Translations under genes and position numbers: made by a program | Notes under the pieces: generated by a model | Seen by the model: the letters and a program-made list of their open reading frames with translations, nothing else | Databases searched by the model: none | Told to the model about the DNA's origin: nothing | Assembly: GCF_003628555.1 (NCBI RefSeq) | Contig: NZ_CP021731.1 | Location: 1,116,001 to 1,180,000 of the forward strand | Reading direction: 5' to 3' | DNA: 64,000 nucleotides | DNA from: Azoarcus sp. DN11 | GTDB taxonomy: Bacteria; Pseudomonadota; Gammaproteobacteria; Burkholderiales; Rhodocyclaceae | Shown here: positions 48,016 to 57,569 of the stretch, piece after piece | Layout of the letters: every line of letters starts with the position of its first letter | Position numbering within the stretch: the stretch's first letter is position 1

Positions 48016-48642
48016 TTAGCGCAGGCCGGCAGTGTAGTCGGCGACGGCCTTCATCTCGGGGTCGGTCATCTTCAGCGCGATGGTCTGCATCATCTGGGCC
48101 GGATCGTTCTTGCGCACGCCGTCGCGGAAGGCCTTCAGCTGCGCTTCGGTGTAATCGGGATGCTGGCCCGCGAGGCGCGGGAACTGCGCCGGCAGACCGG
48201 CACCGGCCGGGCCGTGGCAGCCCGCACAGGCGGGAACGCCCTTGGCGGGGAGGCCGGCGCGCCAGATGTTCTGGCCGAGCTTCGCGAGGTCGGCGTTCTT
48301 GGACGAGTCGGGCTGCAGCGTCTGCGATGAGAAATGCATCGCCAGCGCCTTCATGTCGGCTTCCTCGAGCGCGGTCACCATGCCGCCCATGATCGGGTTT
48401 TCGCGTGCTGCCGGCTTGCCGTTCCAGCTCTTGAAGTCCTTCAGCTGCTTGAAGATGTAGTCGGCGTGCTGGCCCGCGAGGTTCGGATTGACCGGAACCG
48501 GGCTGTTGCCGTCGGCGCCGTGGCACCCAACGCAGAGAGTCTCCGCAGTCTGTTTCGCCTTGGCGAGGTCGGGGGCCTGGTCCTGGGCGTGAAGGCCGCC
48601 CGCAACCAGCAGCAGCGAGAGCAGCAGGGAACGCTTGATCAT
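48016..48642 (-). CDS. Dihaem cytochrome c4
   Basis: A 208-residue periplasmic electron carrier with signal peptide (MIKRSLLLSLLLVAGGLHAQ) and two cytochrome c domains: CVGCH near residue 38 and CAGCH near residue 134. Each domain has the PNLAGQHADYIFKQL or PRLAGQHPDYTEAQL segment typical of c4. It can pass electrons from the bc1 complex to cbb3 or other terminal oxidases. It is divergent from engB across 120 bases, the arrangement also known next to engB in Pseudomonas. Confidence 0.9.
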   Translation of the reverse strand: MIKRSLLLSLLLVAGGLHAQDQAPDLAKAKQTAETLCVGCHGADGNSPVPVNPNLAGQHADYIFKQLKDFKSWNGKPAARENPIMGGMVTALEEADMKALAMHFSSQTLQPDSSKNADLAKLGQNIWRAGLPAKGVPACAGCHGPAGAGLPAQFPRLAGQHPDYTEAQLKAFRDGVRKNDPAQMMQTIALKMTDPEMKAVADYTAGLR

Positions 48643-48762
48643 GGTGTCCTCAGAAAGCCGTGAGTGGTTGTCGCAAACGCGGTATTCTATAACAGGTGGC
48701 TGGATTTGCGCGATGCAATGTGGGCCACCCGCAAACCCCATCCGCGTTTTCCCCTCTTCCCG

Positions 48763-49413
48763 ATGTCGCTCTTCCGCAACGCAAAATTCGAGATTTCCAT
48801 TGCAAAAGCCGGCGATCTGCCGATCCCCGACGGGCCCGAGATCGCGTTCGCGGGTCGTTCGAATGCCGGCAAGTCGAGTGCCATCAATACGCTTGCCGAC
48901 CATACGCGATTGGCATATGTTTCGAAGACGCCGGGGCGCACGCAGCTGATCAACTTCTTCCGGCTCGATTGCGGCGCGGTGATGGTCGACCTGCCGGGCT
49001 ATGGCTATGCAAAGGTGCCCGAGGCGATCCGCCGGCAGTGGGTGGGGCTGCTGGAGAACTACCTGCGCCGGCGCGAGAATCTCGTCGGCCTGGTGCTGAT
49101 CATGGATTCGCGCCATCCGCTGACGCCGCTGGACCGCCAGATGATCGAGTGGTTCGTGCCGAGTGGGCGTCCGATCCACGCGCTGCTGACGAAGGCGGAC
49201 AAGCTGTCGCGCAACGAGGCGGCAGCGACGCTCGCGGCAGTGCGTCGCGAACTGGCCGGCCTGGGCGCGCAGGTGACGGTCCAGCTCTTTTCCAGCCTGA
49301 AGAAGGTCGGCATGGAGGAGGTCGAGCACACGGTTGCCGGCTGGCTCAATCTGCCGACGGACGATTTGCCGGCGGTCCCGACAGGGGCGCGGCTCGGTGC
49401 GGCGGGAAAATAA
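48763..49413 (+). CDS. engB: Ribosome-biogenesis GTP-binding protein EngB (YsxC/YihA)
   Basis: A 216-residue GTPase needed for 50S subunit assembly. G motifs are G1 [12 protein letters not shown]3 [11 protein letters not shown] and G4 LTKADKLS. The start [20 protein letters not shown] is chosen; an in-frame ATG at 48664 adds an unlike leader. Its TAA stop (49411-49413) lies inside the T-tract of a minus-strand terminator that ends a putative small RNA. Confidence 0.94.
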   Translation: MSLFRNAKFEISIAKAGDLPIPDGPEIAFAGRSNAGKSSAINTLADHTRLAYVSKTPGRTQLINFFRLDCGAVMVDLPGYGYAKVPEAIRRQWVGLLENYLRRRENLVGLVLIMDSRHPLTPLDRQMIEWFVPSGRPIHALLTKADKLSRNEAAATLAAVRRELAGLGAQVTVQLFSSLKKVGMEEVEHTVAGWLNLPTDDLPAVPTGARLGAAGK

Positions 49414-49445
49414 AAACCCCGGGCTAAAGGGGATAAAGCCCGGGG
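49406..49445 (-). terminator. Strong minus-strand terminator
   Basis: CCCCGGGCT and AGCCCGGGG (nine perfect pairs, 49417-49425 with 49437-49445) followed on the minus strand by TTTTTATTTT. On the plus strand no T-run follows, so it is directional and implies a minus-strand transcript in this gap. Confidence 0.85.
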
Positions 49446-49560
49446 CCAAATGCCTTAACGGGATTAAGGCGCCCGCTCAGGGAGGTGAAGCGGGGGACGG
49501 CTCGTCACCATCCGAACTGTCAGAGTAAACACGAATGGGAAAAGTTCCCAATCGGATTCG
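49407..49560 (-). ncRNA. Putative small regulatory RNA between engB and hemB
   Basis: Read on the minus strand, the gap forms four successive hairpins. H1 is CGAAT/ATTCG with inner GGGAA/TTCCC (49532-49560). H2 is CCCGCT/AGCGGG (49472-49494) with loop UCACCUCCCUG. H3 is GCCTTAA/TTAAGGC (49452-49470). H4 is an intrinsic terminator with U-tract (49407-49445). The H2 loop carries UCACCUCC, identical to the anti-Shine-Dalgarno end of 16S rRNA, so it could pair with ribosome-binding sites of target mRNAs. No coding frame fits. The position and orientation, converging on the 3' end of engB, match Spot 42 in E. coli; ErsA of P. aeruginosa is also beside engB. The promoter is not resolved (a TATAAG box near 49567). 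The 5' end is approximate. Confidence 0.6.
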
Positions 49561-49589
49561 TTACCTTATATTTCTTGTCGATTAACTGA

Positions 49590-50624
<1,035 letters not shown>

Positions 50625-50640
50625 GGGTCGTGCGCTCCTC

Positions 50641-50664
50641 GCCCTGGTGAGCTCTCACCGGGGC
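50641..50664. terminator. Hairpin between convergent hemB and nucleotidase genes
   Basis: GCCCTGGTGAG/CTCACCGGGGC forms a near-perfect stem with almost no loop, overlapping the stop of the minus-strand gene. No strong T-run, so it is a weak terminator at best. Confidence 0.4.
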
Positions 50665-51314
50665 AGCAGCCGGCCGGCCGCACGGCGCAGATCGAGAATC
50701 GAGGCGATCCGCGCGTCGACGTAGGCCGGCTTTTTCACGCCCCGCCCGACCAGCACGGTCTTCATGCCCAGCCGGCGGGCGGTGCGCAGATTCTCCGCCG
50801 AATCCTCGACCAGGATGCAGCGCTGCGGCAGCAGCTTGAGGTCGTGCAGCAGGTGGCGGAAGGCGTGCGTCTGCGGCTTGGGGTGGAAGCGCATCTGCTC
50901 GATGCCGTACACGTCGCTGAAATGCCGGCGGATCCCCATCGCGTCCAGCACCGCCCCGGCGTAGCCTTGCGGGCCGTTGGAGAACACGATCTTGCGCCCC
51001 GGCAGGCGGCGCAGCAGCGCCCCGAGGGCGCGCTCGAACACCATCATCTTGTGCAGACGCTCGAACCGGTGCGTTTCCCTGAGGAAATCATGCGGATCGA
51101 TGCCGTGGTGGCGCATGAGCCCCGTCAGCGTCGCGCCATAGCGCCGCCAGTAGCGCACGCGCAGGGCGTTGGCGTCGTCGTCGCTGAGCGCCAGGTGCCG
51201 CGCGACGTAGGCGGTCATGCTCAGGTTGATGTGCGGGAAGATGTGCGCGCTGGCGTTGTGCAGCGTGTTGTCGAGGTCGAAGAGCCACACCGGCCCGGTC
51301 GCGGGATGGTTCAC
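50655..51314 (-). CDS. HAD-family pyrimidine 5'-nucleotidase-like phosphatase
   Basis: A 219-residue haloacid dehalogenase hydrolase of the SDT1/Phm8/YjjG-like type. Motif I is WLFDLDNTLHNAS, motif II is IVFSNGPQGYAG, motif III has KPQTHAFRHLL and motif IV ILVEDSAENLRTARRLG. Members dephosphorylate nucleoside monophosphates. It starts with GTG; the open frame extends further upstream into bioC but this start precedes the HAD core by ten residues. It lies seven bases after bioC. Confidence 0.85.
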   Translation of the reverse strand: MNHPATGPVWLFDLDNTLHNASAHIFPHINLSMTAYVARHLALSDDDANALRVRYWRRYGATLTGLMRHHGIDPHDFLRETHRFERLHKMMVFERALGALLRRLPGRKIVFSNGPQGYAGAVLDAMGIRRHFSDVYGIEQMRFHPKPQTHAFRHLLHDLKLLPQRCILVEDSAENLRTARRLGMKTVLVGRGVKKPAYVDARIASILDLRRAAGRLLPR

Positions 51315-51321
51315 CTGTCGG

Positions 51322-52215
51322 TCAGGACTTTCCCGGTCGCGGCTGGAAGCGGATGACCGAGCGGCCGTCTTCCGTCGTCTTCGGCTGGGCTTTCCACGCG
51401 TGTCCCTGCACGATCTCGAAGGTCGCGGGCAGGCGGCCGTCGGTGCGCATCGCTTCCAGCGCCTGCCGGGCGGCTTCCCAGCCGCCCTTGCCCGACAGGC
51501 CGCGCGGCCGTGCGGTGCTCGCATTCGCGCAGCCCGACAGGCGCAGGTCGCGCAGCAGCTCGTCGAGGTCGGCGTAGGTCAGGGTCAGCACTTCCATGTC
51601 CATGACCGGGTCGGAGAAACCGGCCTGCACCAGCGCGTCGCCGAGGTCGTGCATGTCGATGAAGCGGTGCACGCGCTCGCCCCGCGCGGCGGGCAGCGCC
51701 GCGCGCAGCTCGCGCAGCGTGTCCGGGCCCAGCGACGAGAACATCAGCATGCCGTCGACCTCCAGCACGCGGTGCATTTCGCGCAGCGCAGGGAGGGGAT
51801 CGGCGAGCCAGTTGAGCATCAGGTTGGACCACACCAGCGACATGCTGCCGCGCGCGAAGGGCAGGGCCGCGGCATCGGCGCAGGCGAGTGACGGACCTTG
51901 CGGGCGCCCGAGCGTGCGCAGGCGGTCGAGCAGGCTGCGCGAACCGCGTGCGCGTGCGAGCATCGGCAGCGCGAAGTCCGCGCCGACGCGCTGCGCCGAG
52001 GGAAAGCGCCGTCCGAGTGCGTCGAAATCCGCGCCGGTGCCGCAGCCCAGGTCGAGAATGCGCTTGGGGTCGATGCGGATGTATTCGAGCCGCTCGTCCA
52101 TGCGTCGCGCGACCTCGCGCGCGAGCACGGCGACCTCGTCGCAGCTTGCCGCCGCGCGCCCGAAGCGCCGGATCAGGAGTTTGCGGTCGAGCGCGAAGTC
52201 GGCTTCGCCGGCCAT
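51322..52215 (-). CDS. bioC: Malonyl-ACP O-methyltransferase
   Basis: A 297-residue SAM-dependent methyltransferase that methylates malonyl-ACP to let fatty-acid synthesis build the pimelate moiety of biotin. The SAM motif is ILDLGCGTGADFDALG, followed by DFALPMLARAR and WSNLMLNWLADPLPALREMH. The N-terminal DRKLLIRRFGRAAASCDEVA is typical of BioC and not of UbiE. It is 14 bases after bioB, which supports the assignment; no bioH is visible here. Confidence 0.9.
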   Translation of the reverse strand: MAGEADFALDRKLLIRRFGRAAASCDEVAVLAREVARRMDERLEYIRIDPKRILDLGCGTGADFDALGRRFPSAQRVGADFALPMLARARGSRSLLDRLRTLGRPQGPSLACADAAALPFARGSMSLVWSNLMLNWLADPLPALREMHRVLEVDGMLMFSSLGPDTLRELRAALPAARGERVHRFIDMHDLGDALVQAGFSDPVMDMEVLTLTYADLDELLRDLRLSGCANASTARPRGLSGKGGWEAARQALEAMRTDGRLPATFEIVQGHAWKAQPKTTEDGRSVIRFQPRPGKS

Positions 52216-52229
52216 CCCTTGCGGGCCGC

Positions 52230-53222
52230 TCAGATCGGACGCAGGCCGAGGCGGGCGAACAGGGTTTCGTCGCGGTCGGCTTCCGGGTTGTCCGTCGTGA
52301 GCAGGCGGTCGCCGTAGAAGATCGAGTTCGCGCCGGCCATGAAGCACAGCGCCTGCATCTCGTCGCTCATCTGCTCGCGACCGGCGGACAGGCGCACGAA
52401 ACTGCCCGGCATCATGATGCGGGCAGCGGCGATCGTGCGCACGAATTCGAAGGGGTCGAGCTTCTCGGCATCCGCCAGCGGCGTGCCGGGGATCGCGACG
52501 AGGTTGTTGATCGGCACCGACTCCGGCGGGCGATCCATGTTTGTCAGCTGCACGAGCAGGCCGGCACGGCCGCTGCGGCCTTCGCCCATGCCGATGATGC
52601 CGCCGGAGCAGACGTTGATGCCGGCGTTGCGCACCTGGTCGAGGGTGTCGAGGCGGTCGGCGAGGGTGTGCGTTGTGATGACCTTGTCGTAGTACTCGGG
52701 CGCGGTGTCCACGTTGTGGTTGTAGTAGTCGAGGCCCGCATCCTTGAGCTGCTGCGCCTGTTCACCCTTGAGCATGCCCAGGGTCACGCAGGTCTCCATG
52801 CCGAGCGCCTTGACCTCGCGCACCATCGCGAGGACGGTTTCCATCTCGCGCTCCTTGGGGCCCTTCCACGCGGCGCCCATGCAGAAGCGGCTGGCACCCT
52901 TGGCCTTGGCGGCCTTGGCCTTCTCGACCACTTCGGCCACGGCCATCAGCTGCTGGCGGTCCAGTCCGGTCCGGTAGCGGGCCGATTGCGAGCAATAGCT
53001 GCAGTCCTCGGAGCAGCCGCCGGTCTTGATCGACAGCAGCGTCGAGCGCTGCACCGCGTTGGGGTCGAAGTGCTCGCGGTGCACCTGCTGGGCGCGGAAG
53101 ACAAGGTCCATGAACGGCAGTTCGAACAATGCTTCGGCCTCGGCGACGGTCCATTTCCTGCGATCGGCGGCGTTGGCGGCGGGCTGGGTGTCGAGACTGC
53201 GGCACGCAGAAGTCATTGTCAT
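52230..53222 (-). CDS. bioB: Biotin synthase
   Basis: A radical-SAM enzyme of about 330 residues that inserts sulfur into dethiobiotin. The SAM cluster motif is [18 protein letters not shown] (CxxxCxxC). Other motifs are [20 protein letters not shown] and the arginine ligand in [17 protein letters not shown]. Start codons at 53222, 53216 or upstream at 53258 are possible; the first ([13 protein letters not shown]) is used. It is divergent from comF. bioA, bioD and bioF are not in the window. Confidence 0.94.
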   Translation of the reverse strand: MTMTSACRSLDTQPAANAADRRKWTVAEAEALFELPFMDLVFRAQQVHREHFDPNAVQRSTLLSIKTGGCSEDCSYCSQSARYRTGLDRQQLMAVAEVVEKAKAAKAKGASRFCMGAAWKGPKEREMETVLAMVREVKALGMETCVTLGMLKGEQAQQLKDAGLDYYNHNVDTAPEYYDKVITTHTLADRLDTLDQVRNAGINVCSGGIIGMGEGRSGRAGLLVQLTNMDRPPESVPINNLVAIPGTPLADAEKLDPFEFVRTIAAARIMMPGSFVRLSAGREQMSDEMQALCFMAGANSIFYGDRLLTTDNPEADRDETLFARLGLRPI

Positions 53223-53300
53223 GAAAGCGGTTCCGGGATGTAATGCGAAGTCGCCCATATTCGTCCATTCGGGAAAAACTTGTCAAACGTACCTTACCGT

Positions 53301-53987
53301 ATGGGGACGCTGTCGCGCCTGTTGGCGGCACGCCTCATGCCGAACGACTGCTTCGTGTGCGGGCAGAATGCAGGCCCCGCGCTGCTTTGCGGGCCTTGTC
53401 GCGCCGACTTGCCGCAAATCTCGGAAGCGTGCCCGGTGTGCGCGATCCCGGTGCAGGACGGGCTGGTCTGCGGTAGCTGCCAGCGCACGACGCCCGCCTT
53501 CGATGCGACGGTCGCGGCCCTGCCGTATGTGTTTCCGGCCGACCGGCTTGTGCAGGCGTTGAAGTACGGGAGCCGGCTCGCGTTGGCGCCCTTCCTGGCG
53601 AGTCTGCTGGAAGGGTTTGCTCCGGCCGAGGGCGCGATCGTGGTGCCGATGCCGCTCCATCCCCGCCGGCTGCGCGAGCGTGGCTTCAACCAGGCGGCCG
53701 AGATCGCGCGCCCGCTGGCGCGTGCGTGGGGGCTCCCGTTCGACGCCGCCGCGGTCGAGCGGAGCCGCGATACGCCGCCGCAGGCGTCGCTGCCGTGGCT
53801 GGAGCGACGGCGCAACCTGCGCGGCGCGTTTCGCTGCCAGGGTGAATTCGCAGGCAAGACGGTCGTCGTGGTCGATGACGTGATGACCACCGGGGCAACG
53901 CTCGACGAGCTGGCCCGCACGTTAAAATCGCATGGCGCGGCCCGCGTCGTGAACCGGGTCGTTGCGCGTACTCCATCGCCTGCCTGA
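53301..53987 (+). CDS. ComF-family phosphoribosyltransferase-like protein
   Basis: About 228 residues. The N-terminal zinc-finger pairs are CFVCGQNAGPALLCGPC and CPVCAIPVQDGLVCGSC. The C-terminal type I phosphoribosyltransferase domain ends with the PRPP motif VVVVDDVMTTGATLDEL. ComF/GntX proteins act in DNA uptake or gluconate use; the exact role is unclear. A TTG at 53280 with GGGA upstream could also start it. trmL begins one base after its stop. Confidence 0.85.
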   Translation: MGTLSRLLAARLMPNDCFVCGQNAGPALLCGPCRADLPQISEACPVCAIPVQDGLVCGSCQRTTPAFDATVAALPYVFPADRLVQALKYGSRLALAPFLASLLEGFAPAEGAIVVPMPLHPRRLRERGFNQAAEIARPLARAWGLPFDAAAVERSRDTPPQASLPWLERRRNLRGAFRCQGEFAGKTVVVVDDVMTTGATLDELARTLKSHGAARVVNRVVARTPSPA

Positions 53988-53988
53988 A

Positions 53989-54456
53989 ATGCTCGATATC
54001 GTCCTGTACCAACCCGAAATTCCGCCCAATACGGGCAATTCCATTCGATTGGCCGCCAATACCGGAGCCCATCTACATCTCGTCCGCCCGCTCGGCTTCG
54101 ATCTCTCCGACCGGCAGCTGGCGCGGGCGGGACTCGATTACCACGACCTGGCGCGTGTCAGCGTCCATGACGACTGGGAGGTCTGCCGGCGCGCGCTGGC
54201 GGGGCGACGGATGTTCGCGCTGAGCACGAAGGGGGCGCAGCGCTACGATCGCGTCGAATACCGCGAGGGCGACGTGCTGCTGTTCGGACGGGAAACGAGC
54301 GGCCTGCCGGCCGACGTGCTCGCCGCGTTGCCCGAAGGCAACACGCTGCATATCCCGATGTGCCCGTCGAATCGCAGCGTGAACCTGTCGAACGCGGTGG
54401 CGGTCGTGGTGTTCGAGGCGTGGCGGCAGCTGGGGTTTGCCGGTGCGGCGCGCTAG
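53989..54456 (+). CDS. trmL: tRNA (cytidine/uridine-34-2'-O)-methyltransferase
   Basis: A 155-residue SPOUT methyltransferase that 2'-O-methylates the wobble base of tRNA-Leu. It starts MLDIVLYQPEIPPNTGNSIR, with LAANTGAHLHLVRPLGF, LLFGRETSGLP and the SAM knot HIPMCPSNRSVNLSNAVAVV. The start is fixed by the one-base spacing after comF and by the homologous N-terminus. Confidence 0.92.
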   Translation: MLDIVLYQPEIPPNTGNSIRLAANTGAHLHLVRPLGFDLSDRQLARAGLDYHDLARVSVHDDWEVCRRALAGRRMFALSTKGAQRYDRVEYREGDVLLFGRETSGLPADVLAALPEGNTLHIPMCPSNRSVNLSNAVAVVVFEAWRQLGFAGAAR

Positions 54457-54498
54457 GGAAGGCCGTCGGCGCCGCTGGCGGCTGGCGTCAATCTTGGC

Positions 54499-55494
54499 TT
54501 ATTCCCGGCGCGGTTCGCGCGACAGGAGCTGTTCGACCACTTCGCGCGGCCCGAGCCGGTTGTCGTGGAGCAGCGTGTCGACCGCCGCGCACAGGGGCAT
54601 CTCGACGCCGTGTCGGGCGGCGAGGCTTGCCACTTCGCGCGCCGTGGAGACGCCTTCGGCGACGTGCCCCAGTTCCGTCAGGATGTCCGCGAGCGTCTTG
54701 CCCTGCGCGAGCGCCAGGCCGACGCGGCGGTTGCGCGACAGGTCGCCGGTGCAGGTCAGGATCAGGTCGCCCATCCCCGCGAGCCCCATCAGCGTGTCGG
54801 CGCGCCCGCCGAGAGCGGTCGCCAGACGCGCCATCTCGGCGAGCCCGCGCGTGATCAATGCTGCGCGCGCGTTGAGGCCGAAGCCCATGCCGTCGGAGAC
54901 GCCGGCGGCGATCGCGAGGACGTTCTTGATCGCGCCGCCGATCTCCGCCCCGACGACGTCGGTGTTGGCGTAGATCCGCAGCTGCGGCTGATGCAGCGTG
55001 CGTACCCACTCCTGCGCGAAATCGGGGTTCGACGCGGCCAGCGTGACGGCAGTCGGCATGCCGCGGGCGACCTCGGCGGCAAAGCTCGGGCCCGTGAGGA
55101 CGCCGCAAGGCGCGACCGGCCCCAGTTCTTCGCGGATGATCTCGTGCGGCAAGCGGCCGGTGCCGGCCTCGAGGCCCTTGCACGCCCAGATCAGCGGCGT
55201 GCCGGGCTGCAGCCGGTTCAGTCGGCCGGCGGTGTCGCGCAGCCCCGCGAGCGGCGTGACGACCAGGTGCAGGTCGGCGCCGCGGGCGGCCGTTTCGAAA
55301 TCGGCCGTCAGATCCAGCGCGGCCGGCAGCGGTACATCGGGGAGATAGCGCGCGTTTTGCCGTGTTGCGGCCAGCGTCTCGACGTGGGCGGCGTCGCGTC
55401 CCCACAGGATGACGCGGTGACGCGCCGAGAAGGCCAGCGCCAGCGCGGTGCCCCAGGCGCCGGCGCCGAACACGGCAATGCGCTTCTGGCTCAA
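54499..55494 (-). CDS. gpsA: Glycerol-3-phosphate dehydrogenase [NAD(P)+]
   Basis: A 331-residue enzyme that reduces DHAP to sn-glycerol-3-phosphate for phospholipid synthesis. It starts with TTG overlapping the stop of the SH3 gene (TTGA), with RIAVFGAGAWGTALALAF, ACKGLEAGTGRLPHEII, GPSFAAEVARGMPTAVTLA and the catalytic lysine in IGGAIKNVLAIAAG. The secB-gpsA neighbourhood is as in E. coli, here with an SH3 protein inserted. Confidence 0.95.
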   Translation of the reverse strand: MSQKRIAVFGAGAWGTALALAFSARHRVILWGRDAAHVETLAATRQNARYLPDVPLPAALDLTADFETAARGADLHLVVTPLAGLRDTAGRLNRLQPGTPLIWACKGLEAGTGRLPHEIIREELGPVAPCGVLTGPSFAAEVARGMPTAVTLAASNPDFAQEWVRTLHQPQLRIYANTDVVGAEIGGAIKNVLAIAAGVSDGMGFGLNARAALITRGLAEMARLATALGGRADTLMGLAGMGDLILTCTGDLSRNRRVGLALAQGKTLADILTELGHVAEGVSTAREVASLAARHGVEMPLCAAVDTLLHDNRLGPREVVEQLLSREPRRE

Positions 55495-55937
55495 AGCCCC
55501 CAGACCTCGGTCACGCGCACATAGCCGCTCGCGCCTTCCTTGTGGCGCACGGGCAGCCAGCCCTCGTTGGCGTTGCCGGTGACTTCGAGGATCACGTCCT
55601 TCGAGGTCTCGAAGGCGATCGGGGCGTCGGCGGCGGGGCGCTGGCGCACGACGCCGCGCGCGCTGGTCACCATCACGGTGCGCTTGTCCGAGAGAAGGCG
55701 GCGCTCGATCCAGTTGATCGAACCGCCGGCATCACGGACCTTGGCCCACTTGTCGAGGCTGACGACGACTTCCAGCGGGGTGCCGGCAGCGACGATGAAC
55801 AGCCGCTTGCCCTTTTCGGACGGCGAGTCGAACAGGATGGCCGGCTCGGAAACCGAGCGGTAGTCGATCGCATGCGCGCCCGCCGCAGGCAGGGCGAGCG
55901 CGGCGGCGAGCACGACGGCGTGGAGCTGGGTGCGCAT
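55491..55937 (-). CDS. Secreted protein with bacterial SH3-type repeats
   Basis: A 148-residue exported protein. The signal peptide MRTQLHAVVLAAALALPAAG ends near AHA. Two SH3-like units follow: YRSVSEPAILFDSPSEKGKR ... KVRDAGGSINWIERRLLSDK, and VTSARGVVRQRPAADAPIAF ... GWLPVRHKEGASGYVRVTEV. Such domains bind wall components, but no catalytic part is present. It is five bases after secB and overlaps gpsA by four bases, so it is co-translated. Confidence 0.85.
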   Translation of the reverse strand: MRTQLHAVVLAAALALPAAGAHAIDYRSVSEPAILFDSPSEKGKRLFIVAAGTPLEVVVSLDKWAKVRDAGGSINWIERRLLSDKRTVMVTSARGVVRQRPAADAPIAFETSKDVILEVTGNANEGWLPVRHKEGASGYVRVTEVWGL

Positions 55938-55942
55938 CGGTC

Positions 55943-56419
55943 TTACTGGATCGGCAGTTCGCCCGGCTCGCGGGACTCGGACTGTTGCTGCTGCGCCTGG
56001 AACAGCGCCTCGAAGTTGACCGGGGCGAGGACCACGGGCTGGAACCCCGCGCGCGTGACGGCGTCGGAGATGGCCTCGCGGGCGTAGGGGAAGAGGATGT
56101 TCGGGCAGCCGATCATGGTGACCGGCTCCAGGTCGCCCTCGGGGATGTTGCGGATCTGGAAGATGCCCGCCTGTGCGACTTCGACGAGGAATACCGTGCG
56201 GTCCTCGGCGAGCTTGGCCGAGACGGTGACCGTCAGGGTGACTTCGTAGATGCCTTCGTCGACGTTGCTGGCTTCGGTACGCAGTTGCACGTTGATCTGC
56301 GGATTCTCGCGGTCGAGGAAGATGCGCGGGGCGTTGGGCACCTCCAGCGACAGATCCTTCACGTAAAGCTTTTCGATCGAGAAGACGGGGTTTTCGGCGT
56401 TCTGGGTGTTGTCGGACAT
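55943..56419 (-). CDS. secB: Protein-export chaperone SecB
   Basis: A 158-residue cytoplasmic chaperone that holds preproteins unfolded and passes them to SecA. Conserved segments are FSIEKLYVKDLSLEVPNAPR, the NPQINVQLRTEASNVDEGIY strand, VEVAQAGIFQIRNIPEGDLE, the CPNILFPYAREAISDAVTRA helix and GFQPVVLAPVNFEALFQAQ. It lies 48 bases after grxC. Confidence 0.96.
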   Translation of the reverse strand: MSDNTQNAENPVFSIEKLYVKDLSLEVPNAPRIFLDRENPQINVQLRTEASNVDEGIYEVTLTVTVSAKLAEDRTVFLVEVAQAGIFQIRNIPEGDLEPVTMIGCPNILFPYAREAISDAVTRAGFQPVVLAPVNFEALFQAQQQQSESREPGELPIQ

Positions 56420-56467
56420 GTGAGTGCCTGGGATATTGAAACGGGATGAAAGATGAGGAAGGATTGC

Positions 56468-56731
56468 TCAGGCCTGTTGCAGCAGTGCGTCGAGCTTGCC
56501 CTGGTGTTCGAGGTCGTAGAGGTCGTCGCAGCCGCCGACGTGCGTTTCGCCGATGAAGATCTGCGGCACGGTGCGCCGGCCGGTGATGCTGATCATCTCG
56601 TCGCGCCGCGCGGGGTCCTGGTCCACGCGGATCTTCTCGATGTCCTGCACCCCCTTGCGCCGCAACAGCTGCTCGGCGCGGACGCAGTAGGGACACACCG
56701 CGGTCGCGTACATGCGGATCTTGGGCTGCAT
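56468..56731 (-). CDS. grxC: Glutaredoxin 3
   Basis: An 87-residue dithiol glutaredoxin. The active site CPYC is in ATAVCPYCVRAEQLL, with the cis-proline and GSH-binding segment RRTVPQIFIGETHVGGCDDL. The second of two ATGs is used: AGAGG lies eight bases before 56731 but only two before 56737. It starts three bases after the rhodanese gene. The rhodanese-grxC-secB order equals E. coli yibN-grxC-secB. Confidence 0.94.
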   Translation of the reverse strand: MQPKIRMYATAVCPYCVRAEQLLRRKGVQDIEKIRVDQDPARRDEMISITGRRTVPQIFIGETHVGGCDDLYDLEHQGKLDALLQQA

Positions 56732-56733
56732 CG

Positions 56734-57150
56734 TCATTTCCTCTTGCGGCTGAGTGGTTGGCCCGCCTTCTCCCACTCGGCGATGCCGCCGCGCAGATTG
56801 AAGAGCTTCTCGAAGCCGGCTTTCCGGAGCGTGGCGAGGGCCGCGGCGGAGCGGTTGCCCGTCGCGCAGCACAGGATGATCGGGCGGTCCTTGAATTTTT
56901 CCAGGTCACCGCTGCGCCGTTCGAGCTCGCCGAGCGGGACGTGGCGTGCGTTCGGGATGTGACCGCCGGCGAACTCGCTCTGCTCGCGGATGTCGAGCAC
57001 TTGCGCGTCCTCGCGGTTGATCAGCAGCGTCGCCTCGACCGGCGACAGCTGCGACTTGTCGCCCTGGCTGCGGGCGAAGTCGAAGAGCAGCCATGCGCCG
57101 CTCGCCGCCGCGAGCGCGGCCCAATACCAGTTTTGCTGCAGGAATTCCAC
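56734..57150 (-). CDS. Membrane-anchored rhodanese-like protein
   Basis: A 138-residue protein with one N-terminal membrane helix (WYWAALAAASGAWLLFDFAR) and a rhodanese domain facing the cytoplasm or periplasm. The active-site loop is CCATGNRSAAALATL, with VLDIREQSEFAGGHIPNARH before it. It corresponds to E. coli YibN. Sulfur or selenium transfer is plausible, but the acceptor is unknown. It starts 61 bases downstream of an ArsR-type regulator. Confidence 0.88.
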   Translation of the reverse strand: MEFLQQNWYWAALAAASGAWLLFDFARSQGDKSQLSPVEATLLINREDAQVLDIREQSEFAGGHIPNARHVPLGELERRSGDLEKFKDRPIILCCATGNRSAAALATLRKAGFEKLFNLRGGIAEWEKAGQPLSRKRK

Positions 57151-57211
57151 GTAGTCTTGCTCCGGTTGCTTTTCTTTTCAGGGGGCGGGCGAGGTGCCGC
57201 TGGTCCGGCGA

Positions 57212-57541
57212 TCAGTTCCTGCCGGGCGTGTCGTTGCAGAACACTTCGCGCATCAGCGCGATGAGCTGCAGGGTCCGCTGGTCGCAGATGCGGTAATACA
57301 CGCGGTTGGCGTCCTTGCGGGTCTGCAGCACGGCCTTGTCGCGCAGGATGGCGAGATGCTGGGAAATGTTGCTTTGCGAGGTGCCGACCGCTTCGACGAT
57401 GTCCTGGACACAGACCTCGTTCTCGCCGAGCACGCACAGGATCTTCAGGCGCAGCGGATGAGCGATCGCCTTGAGCGCGCGCGCGGCGGTTTCAATGTGC
57501 TCGTGCTTGTCGATCAGGTCGATGATGGTCTTGGTATCCAC
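57212..57541 (-). CDS. ArsR-family regulator, possible persulfide sensor
   Basis: A 109-residue winged-helix repressor that starts with GTG. The DNA-binding helix is VGTSQSNISQHLAILRDKAV and the wing is RKDANRVYYRICD. Cysteines are 36, 44, 86 and 102. The metal box ELCVCDL of ArsR is altered to EVCVQDI, so arsenite binding is unlikely. Cys36 (in LKILCVL) and Cys102 (in the last helix) are 66 residues apart, the same spacing as the persulfide-sensing pair of SqrR and BigR. Its own -10 (TATACT, 57570-57575) overlaps an 11-base palindrome, suggesting autorepression. A rhodanese gene follows. Confidence 0.82.
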   Translation of the reverse strand: MDTKTIIDLIDKHEHIETAARALKAIAHPLRLKILCVLGENEVCVQDIVEAVGTSQSNISQHLAILRDKAVLQTRKDANRVYYRICDQRTLQLIALMREVFCNDTPGRN

Positions 57542-57569
57542 GATGGCGGGAAGTACGGATCAGGCTGGT

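Noticed and set aside
49481..49488. GGAGGTGA as a ribosome-binding site on the plus strand
   Set aside because: No start codon at a usable distance downstream; it is better explained as the complement of the hairpin loop of the putative minus-strand RNA.
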